64,000 bases of DNA. Source: Bin87 sp963692995 (GTDB taxonomy: Bacteria; Chloroflexota; Dehalococcoidia; Lucifugimonadales; UBA3495). The notes below the pieces were generated by a model. It saw only the letters and a list, made by a program, of their open reading frames with translations. It did no database searches and was not told the DNA's origin. Where the stretch lies: assembly GCA_963692995.1 (NCBI GenBank), contig OY843611.1, forward strand, positions 806,001-870,000. The letters run 5' to 3'. A program made the position numbers and the translations under genes. Shown one piece after another: positions 17,222-24,313 of this stretch (position 1 is the first letter of the stretch; each line of letters opens with the position of its first letter).

Positions 17222-18643
17222 ATGGATTCCGAAATCGCTTTCACTCCCGCTACCGAGATTCGGGGGATGATCGCCAGTGGTGAAATCTCCTCGGTGGAAC
17301 TCACGGAGTTTTTCTACCAGCGGATCGAAGAACTGAACCCTCAACTCAATGCCTACCTTACGCTATGCCCGGATCAAGCTCTGGCCGACGCCAGGGCTGC
17401 TGACGAAGCCGTTCTACGGGGAGAAGACCTTGGCCTTCTGCACGGTATCCCCATTTCCGTCAAGGACTTGGAGTTGACCAAAGGGGTCAGGACGACCATG
17501 GGCTCGGCCATCTTCCGTGATCGTGTGCCTGATACGGATTCGATCGTGGTGGAGCGGGTGAAGGCGGCTGGCGGCGTGATTATCGGCAAGACCAACACGC
17601 CGGAGTTCGGGCAGTCGGGCACCACGGAAAACCTGGTCAGCGCGCCGTGCCGCAACCCGTGGAACACGGACTACACGCCGGGTGGCAGCAGCGGCGGCGC
17701 GGCGGCGGCGTTGGCGGCCGGCCTCTGCACCCTGGCCACCGGCAGCGACGGTGGCGGCAGCATCCGGATTCCGTCCAGCTTCAGCGGCGTCACCGGCATC
17801 AAGCCGTCCCAAGGTCGGGTGCCCCGCTACGGCGGCTACGGCGGGCCGGCGGTGAACCACTTCTCCCAGAGCGGCCCCATGAGCCGTAGCGTTCGCGATA
17901 CCGCAATGCTGTTGCAGGCGCTGGCCGGCCCCGATTCCCGCGACCCCAACACTATGACCGCCCGCCCGCCCGACTACCTGGCCGCGTTGGAGGGCGGAGT
18001 CGCCGGCTGGCGCATCGCGTGGAGCGAGGACTTGGGCTATGCCGCCGTGGACCCCGAGGTGGCGCAAGTTACCCGTGCCGCCGCCCAAATCTTCCAGGAA
18101 ATGGGAGCGGTTGTCGAAGAGGCGGCGCCGGAGATTGAGGGCGGCGACCCGTTCCCCGCTTTTTCCACCGTGTTCGGCACGGCCTCCTACACGTCTTACG
18201 CCGACCTCTACCCAGAGCGGCGCGACGAATTAACTCACTACGTGCAGAACACCTTCGATGCGGCGTCAAAGCACACCGCCGCCGACCTGTCGCGCGCATT
18301 GGCTTACGTTGACCGTCTCAAGCGTCGGTTCGCCGACTTCTTCAACACCTACGATTTGCTGCTGACGCCGGCCATGGCGGTAACGGCTTTCCCTATTGGC
18401 CAGCACCCCACCAGCATTGCCGGCCGGTCGGTGGAGCCGTGGTGGGGCTATCTGCCCTTCACGTTCCCGATCAACATGAGCGGGCAAACGGCGTCCAGCG
18501 TGCCCGGCGGTTTCTCCTCCGCCGGCCTGCCGGTGGGACTGCACATCGTAGGGCCGGCCGGCGCGGAGGGACGGGTTCTGCGGGCCATGGCTGCCTTTGA
18601 GGAGGCCCAACCTTGGGCGCAGCGCCGGCCACCGGTCTCGTGA
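17222..18643 (+). CDS. amidase (amidase-signature family)
   Basis: 473 residues, the normal size. The Ser-cisSer-Lys machinery is visible: Lys in SVKDLEL near residue 82, the Gly/Ser-rich signature GGSSGGAAAALAAG near 157-170, and the nucleophile region GSDGGGSIRIPSS near 175-187. The hydrolysed amide is unknown. Members include GatA-like, aryl-acyl amidases and 6-aminohexanoate hydrolases, and no gatB or gatC is nearby, so it is unlikely to be GatA. CAGGAGCG precedes the ATG by six bases. A strong GC hairpin follows the stop. Confidence 0.88.
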   Translation: MDSEIAFTPATEIRGMIASGEISSVELTEFFYQRIEELNPQLNAYLTLCPDQALADARAADEAVLRGEDLGLLHGIPISVKDLELTKGVRTTMGSAIFRDRVPDTDSIVVERVKAAGGVIIGKTNTPEFGQSGTTENLVSAPCRNPWNTDYTPGGSSGGAAAALAAGLCTLATGSDGGGSIRIPSSFSGVTGIKPSQGRVPRYGGYGGPAVNHFSQSGPMSRSVRDTAMLLQALAGPDSRDPNTMTARPPDYLAALEGGVAGWRIAWSEDLGYAAVDPEVAQVTRAAAQIFQEMGAVVEEAAPEIEGGDPFPAFSTVFGTASYTSYADLYPERRDELTHYVQNTFDAASKHTAADLSRALAYVDRLKRRFADFFNTYDLLLTPAMAVTAFPIGQHPTSIAGRSVEPWWGYLPFTFPINMSGQTASSVPGGFSSAGLPVGLHIVGPAGAEGRVLRAMAAFEEAQPWAQRRPPVS

Positions 18644-18664
18644 TGCAGGAAATCGACCTGTCAA

Positions 18665-18691
18665 CCGGGGCGGGTTGCAAACCCGCCCCGG
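18665..18691 (+). terminator. GC-rich hairpin downstream of amidase
   Basis: A perfect inverted repeat (arm CCGGGGCGGGT, loop TGCAA) begins 21 bases after the amidase stop. Only a short ATTTAG follows. It could end transcription from both sides because the SDR gene converges here. Confidence 0.5.
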
Positions 18692-18732
18692 CGATTTAGC
18701 GCCGGCCGTTCAGTCCTATCAGAGGCGGCCGC

Positions 18733-19563
18733 TCATTCCTCGTCGCGGATGCGAGAATACATCGCTAGCGGCGTGGCGGCCAGCAAACCGGCGTCCACCG
18801 GCAGCACCACGCCGGATACCCAACGGGCTTCGTCGCTGGCCAGGAACAGGGCGGCGTAGGCGATGTCCCAGGCGTTGCCTTCCACGCCAAGGGGGCCAGC
18901 CTTGCGCCGGTTTTGCCGTGTCTCCTCAGCCATTGCGCCGGCCACCATCGGCGTGTAGATGTGCCCCGGCGCGATCACGTTGACGCGGACGTTGTCGCGG
19001 CCCAGATGCACCGCCATCGTTTCGGACATCCCGATCACTCCGGACTTGGAAGCCGAATATGGAACGCTGGCCAGGCCGCTGCCGGCCCGCACGCCGGCGA
19101 TGGACGACATATTGATGATGCTGCCGCCGCCGGCGTCAATCATCCGGGGCGCGGCGTACTTGGTGGTCAGCATCATGCTCTTCAGGTTCACGTCCAGCAC
19201 GTTGTCCCAAACGCTTTCCTCCACGTCGGTGGGCGTGCCCGGTCCGGTGATTCCGACGTTGTTGAACAGGATGTGCAGGGCCTCATAGCGTTCTACGGCG
19301 GCGTTCACGATGGCCGCGCAATCTGCGGCGGAGGTCACATCGGCTGCCATGACTGACGCCTCGCCACCCTGCTCATGGATGATGGCCAGTGTTTCCTCGG
19401 CGGCCGGCGCGTTGCGGTCCACCAGCAGAACTTTGGCGCCCTCCCGGGCAAACAAGATCGCAGCGGCCTTGCCGGTTCCGGTGCCTGGGCCGCTGGAACC
19501 CGCTCCGGTGACAATAGCGACTTTATCTTGCAGGCGGGGACGGCCCGACGGCAGCAGGGTCAT
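18733..19563 (-). CDS. short-chain dehydrogenase/reductase
   Basis: 276 residues. The cofactor-binding segment is TGAGSSGPGTGTGKAAA, with two extra residues in the usual TGxxxGxG loop. Other motifs are NNVG, the catalytic Ser in NMSSIAGV and YSASKSG with the Tyr-x3-Lys pair. The acidic strand end D in LLVDRN suggests NAD preference. The substrate cannot be read from the sequence. It lies just downstream of the AhpD-like selenoprotein gene on the same strand, with a palindrome between them. Confidence 0.87.
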   Translation of the reverse strand: MTLLPSGRPRLQDKVAIVTGAGSSGPGTGTGKAAAILFAREGAKVLLVDRNAPAAEETLAIIHEQGGEASVMAADVTSAADCAAIVNAAVERYEALHILFNNVGITGPGTPTDVEESVWDNVLDVNLKSMMLTTKYAAPRMIDAGGGSIINMSSIAGVRAGSGLASVPYSASKSGVIGMSETMAVHLGRDNVRVNVIAPGHIYTPMVAGAMAEETRQNRRKAGPLGVEGNAWDIAYAALFLASDEARWVSGVVLPVDAGLLAATPLAMYSRIRDEE

Positions 19564-19583
19564 TTTGAGCCTCCCGTAAATTG

Positions 19584-19611
19584 GCCGGGGCGAATAATTA
19601 TTCGCCCCGGC
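19584..19611. repeat. perfect 28-bp palindrome, family 2
   Basis: Perfect inverted repeat around the core GGCGAATAATTATTCGCC with CCGG extensions. It lies 21 bases upstream of the SDR start and 43 bases after the AhpD-like stop. Related copies are at 37869-37890 and 45778-45817. Confidence 0.8.
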
Positions 19612-19653
19612 GGAGTTGTAAGTTGCTGAGGGTAAAAGGACACCGGCGCCAGT

Positions 19654-20220
19654 TCAGGACACGGACGCCGGCTGCGGACTGATCAGCCAATCCTGGGCCT
19701 GTTTAGCAGCGTTGGAAAGCCACTGGCCCATGATGGCTTCCCGACCCTCGGGAATTTCTACGCCGAGGCCGTCAGCCAGGCGGTTCATAAAGTTGAACAC
19801 ACAGGTGATGGCCACTGTGGAAAGGATTTGCTCATCGGTGAGACCGAAGGAGCGCAGTCCCGCCACGTCCGATTCCTGCATAAGCGCCGGCGTCAACGTC
19901 AGTTTGACGGCGTAGTCCAGGATGGCCCGAGTCTGGGAGTCCAGGTCGGCTTGCTTGTAATCATGGATGATGTGGCTGGTGTACTCAGGGTCGCCGGAAT
20001 GTTGACGGAGGAACCCTCCGTGGGCGACGGCTCAATAACGGCAGCGGTTAACCAGGGAAACCACCGTGGCGATGGCCTCCTCCTGGGTACGGGTCAGCGC
20101 CGAGGAGCCAAAGGTGGCTTTGTGGTTCAGATTCTGCACTGCGGACATCAGATCGGGGTTGATGGACATGCACTTTATGACCGACGGCACGGCCGCGTCG
20201 TCTTCGCGTATCCAGGACAT
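19654..20220 (-). CDS. AhpD/carboxymuconolactone-decarboxylase-like selenoprotein (TGA read as Sec)
   Basis: A 188-residue protein if the in-frame TGA at 20032-20034 is read as selenocysteine (residue 63). The frame is open on both sides. The N-terminal part ends ...VVSLVNRCRY, then TGA, then AVAHGGFLRQH. This is the family motif N-R-C-x-x-C-x3-H with the second, catalytic Cys replaced. The later RAILDYAVKLT and FNFMNRLADGLGVE are typical of the peroxidase-related CMD group. A GGAGGG ribosome site lies six bases before the ATG. A perfect hairpin starts ten bases after the TGA (see 20005-20021). Without recoding the gene would give a 62-residue stub. Inferred role: thiol/selenol peroxidase or disulfide reductase. 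The alternative, a simple nonsense mutation, is less likely given position and hairpin. Confidence 0.85.
20005..20021 (-). promoter_or_regulatory. predicted bacterial SECIS hairpin of AhpD-like gene
   Basis: In the mRNA, ACGGAGG pairs perfectly with CCTCCGT around the triloop GUU. The loop starts 18 bases after the UGA, inside the 16-37 base window known for bacterial SECIS elements. It begins with G followed by U, as SelB recognition requires. The whole hairpin is coding sequence. Confidence 0.75.
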
Positions 20221-20400
20221 CAGAACCCTCCTTAGCTATCTGTCGAGCGCGATCCACTTACATTGTCCATGTTTTGCAGCATCCGACAATCCCGGTACTG
20301 GTAAGAGTGATAGACGGCAACGGAATTGTCCGAGTAGCAGACTTGTTCAGTTGGCAGCATCGCCATCCTTGCCGCAAGACCCTGCCGGCCATTTTCTGGG

Positions 20401-20422
20401 TTCCTGCTGTCGCAGGAACGAC
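20401..20422. repeat. palindromic repeat, diverged copy
   Basis: TTCCTGCTGTCGCAGGAA plus CGAC. It lies in the 284-base gap between the thioesterase and the AhpD-like gene. A second imperfect inverted repeat (GGGGCG...CGCCCC) overlaps the thioesterase 3' end at about 20488-20505. Nothing else is seen in the gap. Confidence 0.6.
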
Positions 20423-20504
20423 GGCATGGGTTCCTCCAAATGTGAACACTGCCTGCATAGGCTACCGGATCATCGGGTTTGTAACCGGGGCGGCAATCGC
20501 GCCC

Positions 20505-20900
20505 CTACGGATGCAGGGTTTGTGGAATCACCGCCATTTTATGTTCCGCCGTTCCCAGCACCAAGTCTCCCAGTTTCACCACTACCTCGAACCGCAACTT
20601 GTTGCCGGAGACGTGAGTTAGCACGGAACGGGCCGCCACTGCGCTGCCCAGATCCGCCGGCGCCAGATGCTTTACGTTGACCTCGTACCCTACCACGGTT
20701 TGTCGGGTGTCAAGTAACGGCAGCACGGCGTGGTATGACGCCTGTTCCATTAGCATAACCATGGCCGGCGTGCTGAACTTTGGCGTATGGGGCGCCAAAT
20801 GCTCGTCGGCGACCGTTAATCGCCCTTCGCCAACCAACCCGGGCCGTAAGGCTGGGTTGATCGGCAGGTGAGACGGTATCGGAGCGCTGGCGGTTGACAC
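20505..20900 (-). CDS. hotdog-fold thioesterase (FlK-like)
   Basis: 131 residues from a GTG at 20900, with GGAG nine bases upstream. The hotdog core FSTPAMVMLMEQASYHAV followed by TVVGYEVNVKHLAPADLGS matches the fluoroacetyl-CoA thioesterase-like group. The Thr and Glu of STPAMVMLME and the His of VKHLAP lie where that family has its catalytic triad. It starts 26 bases after the UGSC-family stop and is probably in the same transcript. That links CoA-ester hydrolysis to the selenoprotein module. The actual acyl-CoA is unknown; fluoroacetate is not implied. Confidence 0.8.
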   Translation of the reverse strand: MSTASAPIPSHLPINPALRPGLVGEGRLTVADEHLAPHTPKFSTPAMVMLMEQASYHAVLPLLDTRQTVVGYEVNVKHLAPADLGSAVAARSVLTHVSGNKLRFEVVVKLGDLVLGTAEHKMAVIPQTLHP

Positions 20901-20926
20901 GGGCGACGCTCCGGAAGCGTCGGGTG

Positions 20927-21487
20927 TTATGCGGCGATGGTCTGTCCGGCGAGAATGGACTCGACCTCGTCTGCAAGCTCAGTGGCCCGGTGTTTCACCT
21001 CGTCGTCGGTGAGGCTGGACAGTGGGTGCTGGGCCACGACGTAGCGGTAGTCGGGCACGCCCATCATGCGGGTCATAGCTTGAGCGGTGTTGAGGAACAC
21101 GTGCGTAATAATGGCCGCGGTCGGGACGCCGCGCTTTTCCATGTCGATTCCGTCGTGCACACTGCACGAGCTGCACGACCCTCAATCCCCGACTCCGGTG
21201 ATGAGGTAGTCCACCTCACCCAAGATAGAGTCAATCACGTCCTGCTTGGCGGGCAGGCTGGCGTGATGCTTGCTGAAGTACTTGACCTCGGAGAAGCCGT
21301 GCCGCTCGTTGAGGATGTTTCCCAGCTCATGGAGCAGCTTGTCGGAGTTGGCCTTGGAGTTCTCCATGAGGCCGAGGCGCTTGCCGGCCAGCCCTGCGGA
21401 GCGGTCGTTCATGCGGAACGGGGTTTGAGGCAGCTCGGTGCCCTTGGGATTTACGAGCCGCAGATGGCTCAATTCTGCCGTGGTCAT
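20927..21487 (-). CDS. UGSC-family selenoprotein (TGA read as Sec)
   Basis: A 186-residue protein if TGA at 21182-21184 is selenocysteine (residue 102). The frame is continuous through the TGA and reads ...DYLITGVGD-U-GSCSSCSVHDGIDMEKRGVPTAAI. The U-G-S-C signature names a known (seleno)protein family whose centre resembles the UxxC region of glycine-reductase-type protein B subunits (Cys, then Gly-Ile/Val-Pro after the helix). The ATG at 21487 follows GGAGG by six bases; an earlier in-frame ATG at 21547 lacks a ribosome site. A matching hairpin is at 21153-21169. It lies between DUF4058 and the thioesterase on the same strand. Role inferred: selenol-based reductive chemistry on a small substrate. 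The substrate is unknown. Confidence 0.88.
21153..21169 (-). promoter_or_regulatory. predicted bacterial SECIS hairpin of UGSC gene
   Basis: In the mRNA, TCGTGCA pairs perfectly with TGCACGA around the triloop GUG. The loop begins 20 bases after the UGA, within the known bacterial range, and opens with G-U. An alternative longer pairing (GTCGTGCA with TGCACGAC, 12-base loop) uses the same 3' arm. Confidence 0.78.
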
Positions 21488-21543
21488 ATCTAACCTCCGT
21501 TGGCGTGGTGGCGGGAACTTTGCCTGATGGCGTGATTGTACCT

Positions 21544-22383
21544 TCAAACGGTGGTGTCGCGTAACCCCTTTTCGCGGAGCAGTTGGTCGAGCCAGGCCCG
21601 GTCGGCGTCGGACAGAGGCGGCTCAGGGTCTTGTTGGTAGTTAACGAGCAGGTTGTAGTATCGGGCGGAATAAACGCTGTTAACAATCGAGCCGACGTTA
21701 ATTGCAACGCTTTCCGTCCCTTTAGCCAAGGGCATTACGAAATCGGGTATGGGTTGGCGTATATCGAAGGGATACAAATCGGCGACCGGTTCGGTGCGTC
21801 TGGCGTTTGCAACCAGAATACGGTAGCGGCTGCGCGGGGGGCTGCCGGCAAGTGGCATCGGACGCCCGGCGCGCAGCAGGTCAATCTCCACCAGGTGGGT
21901 TGAGCTGTATAGCGTTTCCGCGCGCTTGGACAGATATTCCCTCCGGCCATCGCCCGATTTGTTGGTGGGCGATAGCACTTCGATTATGGCAACGACCTGC
22001 TGTCGGTTATCGAATCGACGCACTTCAAGGTAATGTTCTCTGACCAACTCGGTAACCGGCAGCTGTACAGCAACTGCGGCGGAACTGCGCTCCGCTGGCA
22101 GGTCAGCGTTCTCAGCGCTTGGCGCTGCTTCGCCGGCGGCTATGGCAACGTCCGGTATGCGGATTTGCTCATTTCCGGCGCGGTTGCCGCTGCCGTTCCG
22201 GCCCGGTTCCGCAACCACGTGAATCCGTTCGCCCACGGTTACCACATAGTCGGGCTGTAGGCGCGGGGCCAGAAAACCCTGCAACTCCGCGATAACGAGC
22301 AGATGAACGCCCGGCCAGATGTCGCCCCGTTCCAGGTACGGGTTCATACCCGGAAAGGGGTTTTGGGGCAGTTGCGCCGTCAT
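21544..22383 (-). CDS. DUF4058 family protein
   Basis: 279 residues from the ATG at 22383, one base after the upstream gene's stop. No separate ribosome site is seen, so it is probably translationally coupled. The N-terminus NPFPGMNPYLERGDIWPGVH and the downstream VRHYLEVR-like, IIEVLSPTNK and KR-E segments are typical of DUF4058 proteins. Those proteins carry a PD-(D/E)xK-like core (E in IIEVLSP, then KS/KR). They occur in many copies in cyanobacteria and Chloroflexota, with no established function. It is placed inside the selenoprotein gene run, so it may be a later insertion. The neighbouring copies of Uma2, a related nuclease fold, show the same spread in this genome. Confidence 0.8.
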   Translation of the reverse strand: MTAQLPQNPFPGMNPYLERGDIWPGVHLLVIAELQGFLAPRLQPDYVVTVGERIHVVAEPGRNGSGNRAGNEQIRIPDVAIAAGEAAPSAENADLPAERSSAAVAVQLPVTELVREHYLEVRRFDNRQQVVAIIEVLSPTNKSGDGRREYLSKRAETLYSSTHLVEIDLLRAGRPMPLAGSPPRSRYRILVANARRTEPVADLYPFDIRQPIPDFVMPLAKGTESVAINVGSIVNSVYSARYYNLLVNYQQDPEPPLSDADRAWLDQLLREKGLRDTTV

Positions 22384-22384
22384 G

Positions 22385-23413
22385 CTAGTCGCCGCCGATC
22401 TGGCGGGTGCGGATGCGGAAGCCGGTAGTGTCGATGATGGCGCTGTAGCGGCCTCCGGTGCCGCCGCCGTGCATGATGAGGATGTCGTTGGGGTCGTTGG
22501 CGCAGCGCATGATAAGCTCCTCGTCGCCGGGGCGCTCCGGGCCCTGCTTGGAGCCGAGACGAACCAGCTCGGCGCGGGAGCGTCCGCTGTTTTCAATCAG
22601 GAACTCCTGGATGTCTTGCCGGCGCCAGCCGTCGCCTTGCAGCGTGAGGGCGTGTTCGGGGCCGATGACGATGACCCACTGGGCCGGATAGCGGTGGGCC
22701 AGGGCCGTTGACCGCAGCGCGTCGCAAATGGAGAACAGGATCTGGCGGCCGGTATGGCCGTAGCTGTTCGGCACGCTGACCGGGTTGTAAGCCACGGCGA
22801 CGGTGACCACGCTGTCCGAGGCGTTGAAGCCACGGCTGACGTGCAGCGGCTCCCAGGGGGAGGTCTCCTCGTTCTCGGCTATGCAGAAGGTATACTTGGC
22901 CGGCGTGCCCAGGGTGCCCCGGTCCAGCTGGCCGGGCCAGGCGTCAAGTCCGTTCATAAAGCAGAGACGGACGGCCCGCCCGATGCTGGCGTTGGCGCGG
23001 AAGCCGGGGCCGAACAGCCCGTCGCGGCTGTTGATGCCCAATGATTCGCGAATGGGGCCGTTGAGGATCATCAGGATGCTGGGGGAACTGGTGGAGGAAG
23101 CCGCCATGTTGACGAAGTTGCGCTCTTCTTCCAGCGTCCGCAAGGCGGTTACCAGCACCGGAAAGTATTCGGCCTGGCAGCCGGCCATAACGGCGTTGGC
23201 GGCAGCGTTTTCGGAGGTGATTACCCGGCTCCGCATATCCAGGTTGAGCAACTCTTCCTCTCCGGTGAGGCCGGCGAAAGACAGCATCTCCCGGACTTTG
23301 TAATCGGCCGGCGGCACCACCGGCAGGCCGTCAGTCCAGCCGAGGCGGAAGCATTCCTCAATGGCCTCGATGGTGTCGGCGGTTTCAATATGGCGTTCGG
23401 CGCTGCTGGTCAT
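22385..23413 (-). CDS. conserved protein of the UGSC neighbourhood, unknown function
   Basis: 342 residues from the ATG at 23413, with GGAG seven bases upstream. The open frame continues upstream only by reading through a palindromic repeat, so that extension is rejected. Visible features: an N-terminal FRLGWTDGLPVVPP block, AANAVMAGCQAEYFPVL, SSPSILMILNGPIRESLGIN, and a Gly-rich C-terminus (MHGGGTGGRYSA). The five cysteines are scattered. No signal peptide or membrane span. I do not recognise a named enzyme. The block TDGLPVVPP and the alternation of small residues suggest a Rossmann-like or beta-alpha fold. It heads the run that continues through DUF4058 to the UGSC selenoprotein, so it may be its functional partner. 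Confidence 0.75.
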   Translation of the reverse strand: MTSSAERHIETADTIEAIEECFRLGWTDGLPVVPPADYKVREMLSFAGLTGEEELLNLDMRSRVITSENAAANAVMAGCQAEYFPVLVTALRTLEEERNFVNMAASSTSSPSILMILNGPIRESLGINSRDGLFGPGFRANASIGRAVRLCFMNGLDAWPGQLDRGTLGTPAKYTFCIAENEETSPWEPLHVSRGFNASDSVVTVAVAYNPVSVPNSYGHTGRQILFSICDALRSTALAHRYPAQWVIVIGPEHALTLQGDGWRRQDIQEFLIENSGRSRAELVRLGSKQGPERPGDEELIMRCANDPNDILIMHGGGTGGRYSAIIDTTGFRIRTRQIGGD

Positions 23414-23438
23414 CGTAAGCTCCTTGTTTGCATCTGCC

Positions 23439-23465
23439 GTCACTCCCGCGAAAGCGGGAATCCAG
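23439..23465. repeat. palindromic repeat
   Basis: TCCCGCGAAAGCGGGAATCCAG preceded by GTCAC. It lies in the 55-base gap between the HEPN-like gene and the 342-residue gene, close enough that reading it as protein gives the false WIPAFAG peptide. Confidence 0.75.
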
Positions 23466-23468
23466 GAT

Positions 23469-23906
23469 TCATGCCGGCTCGGTAAAGGGTTCCAGGATGT
23501 CGAGAAGAGTTGCCATATGCTCCAGGTCCACGGCAATAGCGTCGGCGTTCAGCAACAGCCGGCGCTTATAAAAGTTAGTGTGCAGGTCGTTGGCAATACC
23601 GCGCAGCCCGGGCAATCGCTCGTCGCCGGTCAAAAGACGAGCGTTGTTCAACACCACATTGAACTGCTCGTGCTTGCGGTACTCCCAGCCCTGCGCCTCG
23701 GCAACGGCTTTCGCCATCCACGCCGCGGCGCCCCATCCCTTTTCAGAAGCCTGATGCAGGTCATCCTCCGCCAGATACTGGCGGCTTTTGGTCAGGAAGG
23801 CGCGGGCCTGCTGCCGGTAGTCGGCAAAGGCTTCGGGGTCCGGCTCAAAGGGTGCCATGAGAAAAGGTTCCGTAGGAAAGGGTTCCAGGGGAGACGTTTG
23901 GCTCAT
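23469..23906 (-). CDS. HEPN-like small helical protein
   Basis: 145 residues. The segment ADYRQQARAFLTKSRQYLAEDDLHQASEKGWGAAAWMAKAVAEAQGWEYRKHEQF is typical of HEPN/PaREP1-like helical bundles. RGIANDLH (R-x6-H) lies at the position of the HEPN ribonuclease motif, followed by NFYKRR. Its ATG overlaps the upstream gene's TGA by four bases, so the two are coupled, as in HEPN toxin-antitoxin pairs. The upstream partner is not a recognisable nucleotidyltransferase, so the toxin role is only possible. Confidence 0.65.
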   Translation of the reverse strand: MSQTSPLEPFPTEPFLMAPFEPDPEAFADYRQQARAFLTKSRQYLAEDDLHQASEKGWGAAAWMAKAVAEAQGWEYRKHEQFNVVLNNARLLTGDERLPGLRGIANDLHTNFYKRRLLLNADAIAVDLEHMATLLDILEPFTEPA

Positions 23907-24313
23907 ACTTGCCCCAGTTGCTGTTTTAGTCGTCCGGTAACCAGCAGGCCGTCGGTTACGCTATAGCCGTGTCCAGGGTATTCGCGGTCGCGGTTGGTGT
24001 CCATATAGGCAGTGCGCCCGCTGACGATGGGCGCGATTGATATTACCTCATAGCCGGCGGCGTCCAGGTCGTTGCAGCAGCGTTCCAGGAAGTCGGCCAT
24101 CTGCTGCAAGCGGGTGCGCTCTTCGCTGGTGATGCGCACGTCGCCGGCGCTGCCGCCGTGGGTGGACAGCGTGGTGTCGGCGTATACGTAACGGGTGGTG
24201 TACCGTGGCTTGTCGCCGGTAGGATAGGCTGAGCGGAACAACGCGATTACCTCGCGATAGCGGCAACTTTGCGGGTATGCGGGCGACGTACTAACCGCCC
24301 CCCATGCCCTCAA
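23903..24313 (-). CDS. hypothetical partner of HEPN-like gene
   Basis: 136 residues from an ATG at 24313 that overlaps the end of the upstream dehydrogenase gene by 23 bases. The first 25 residues look unconserved and the true start may be later. Visible: RYTTRYVYADTTLSTHGG, a helical stretch with ERTRLQQMADFLERCCNDLDAAGYEVISIAPI, and GHGYSVTDGLLVTGRL. I do not recognise the family. The four-base coupling to the HEPN-like gene implies a joint function. Confidence 0.55.
   Translation of the reverse strand: MRAWGAVSTSPAYPQSCRYREVIALFRSAYPTGDKPRYTTRYVYADTTLSTHGGSAGDVRITSEERTRLQQMADFLERCCNDLDAAGYEVISIAPIVSGRTAYMDTNRDREYPGHGYSVTDGLLVTGRLKQQLGQV

Noticed and set aside
20032..20220. A 62-codon stand-alone small gene, with 19654-19896 as a separate gene or the whole as a pseudogene
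   Set aside because: Frames on both sides of the TGA are the same and together match one AhpD/CMD-like protein; TGA falls on the second Cys of CxxC and is followed by a SECIS-like hairpin, so a selenoprotein explains it better.
23414..23536. N-terminal extension of the 342-residue gene up to 23536
   Set aside because: The extra residues include WIPAFAG, the translation of the palindromic repeat, and run into the HEPN-like gene; a good ribosome site exists before ATG 23413.
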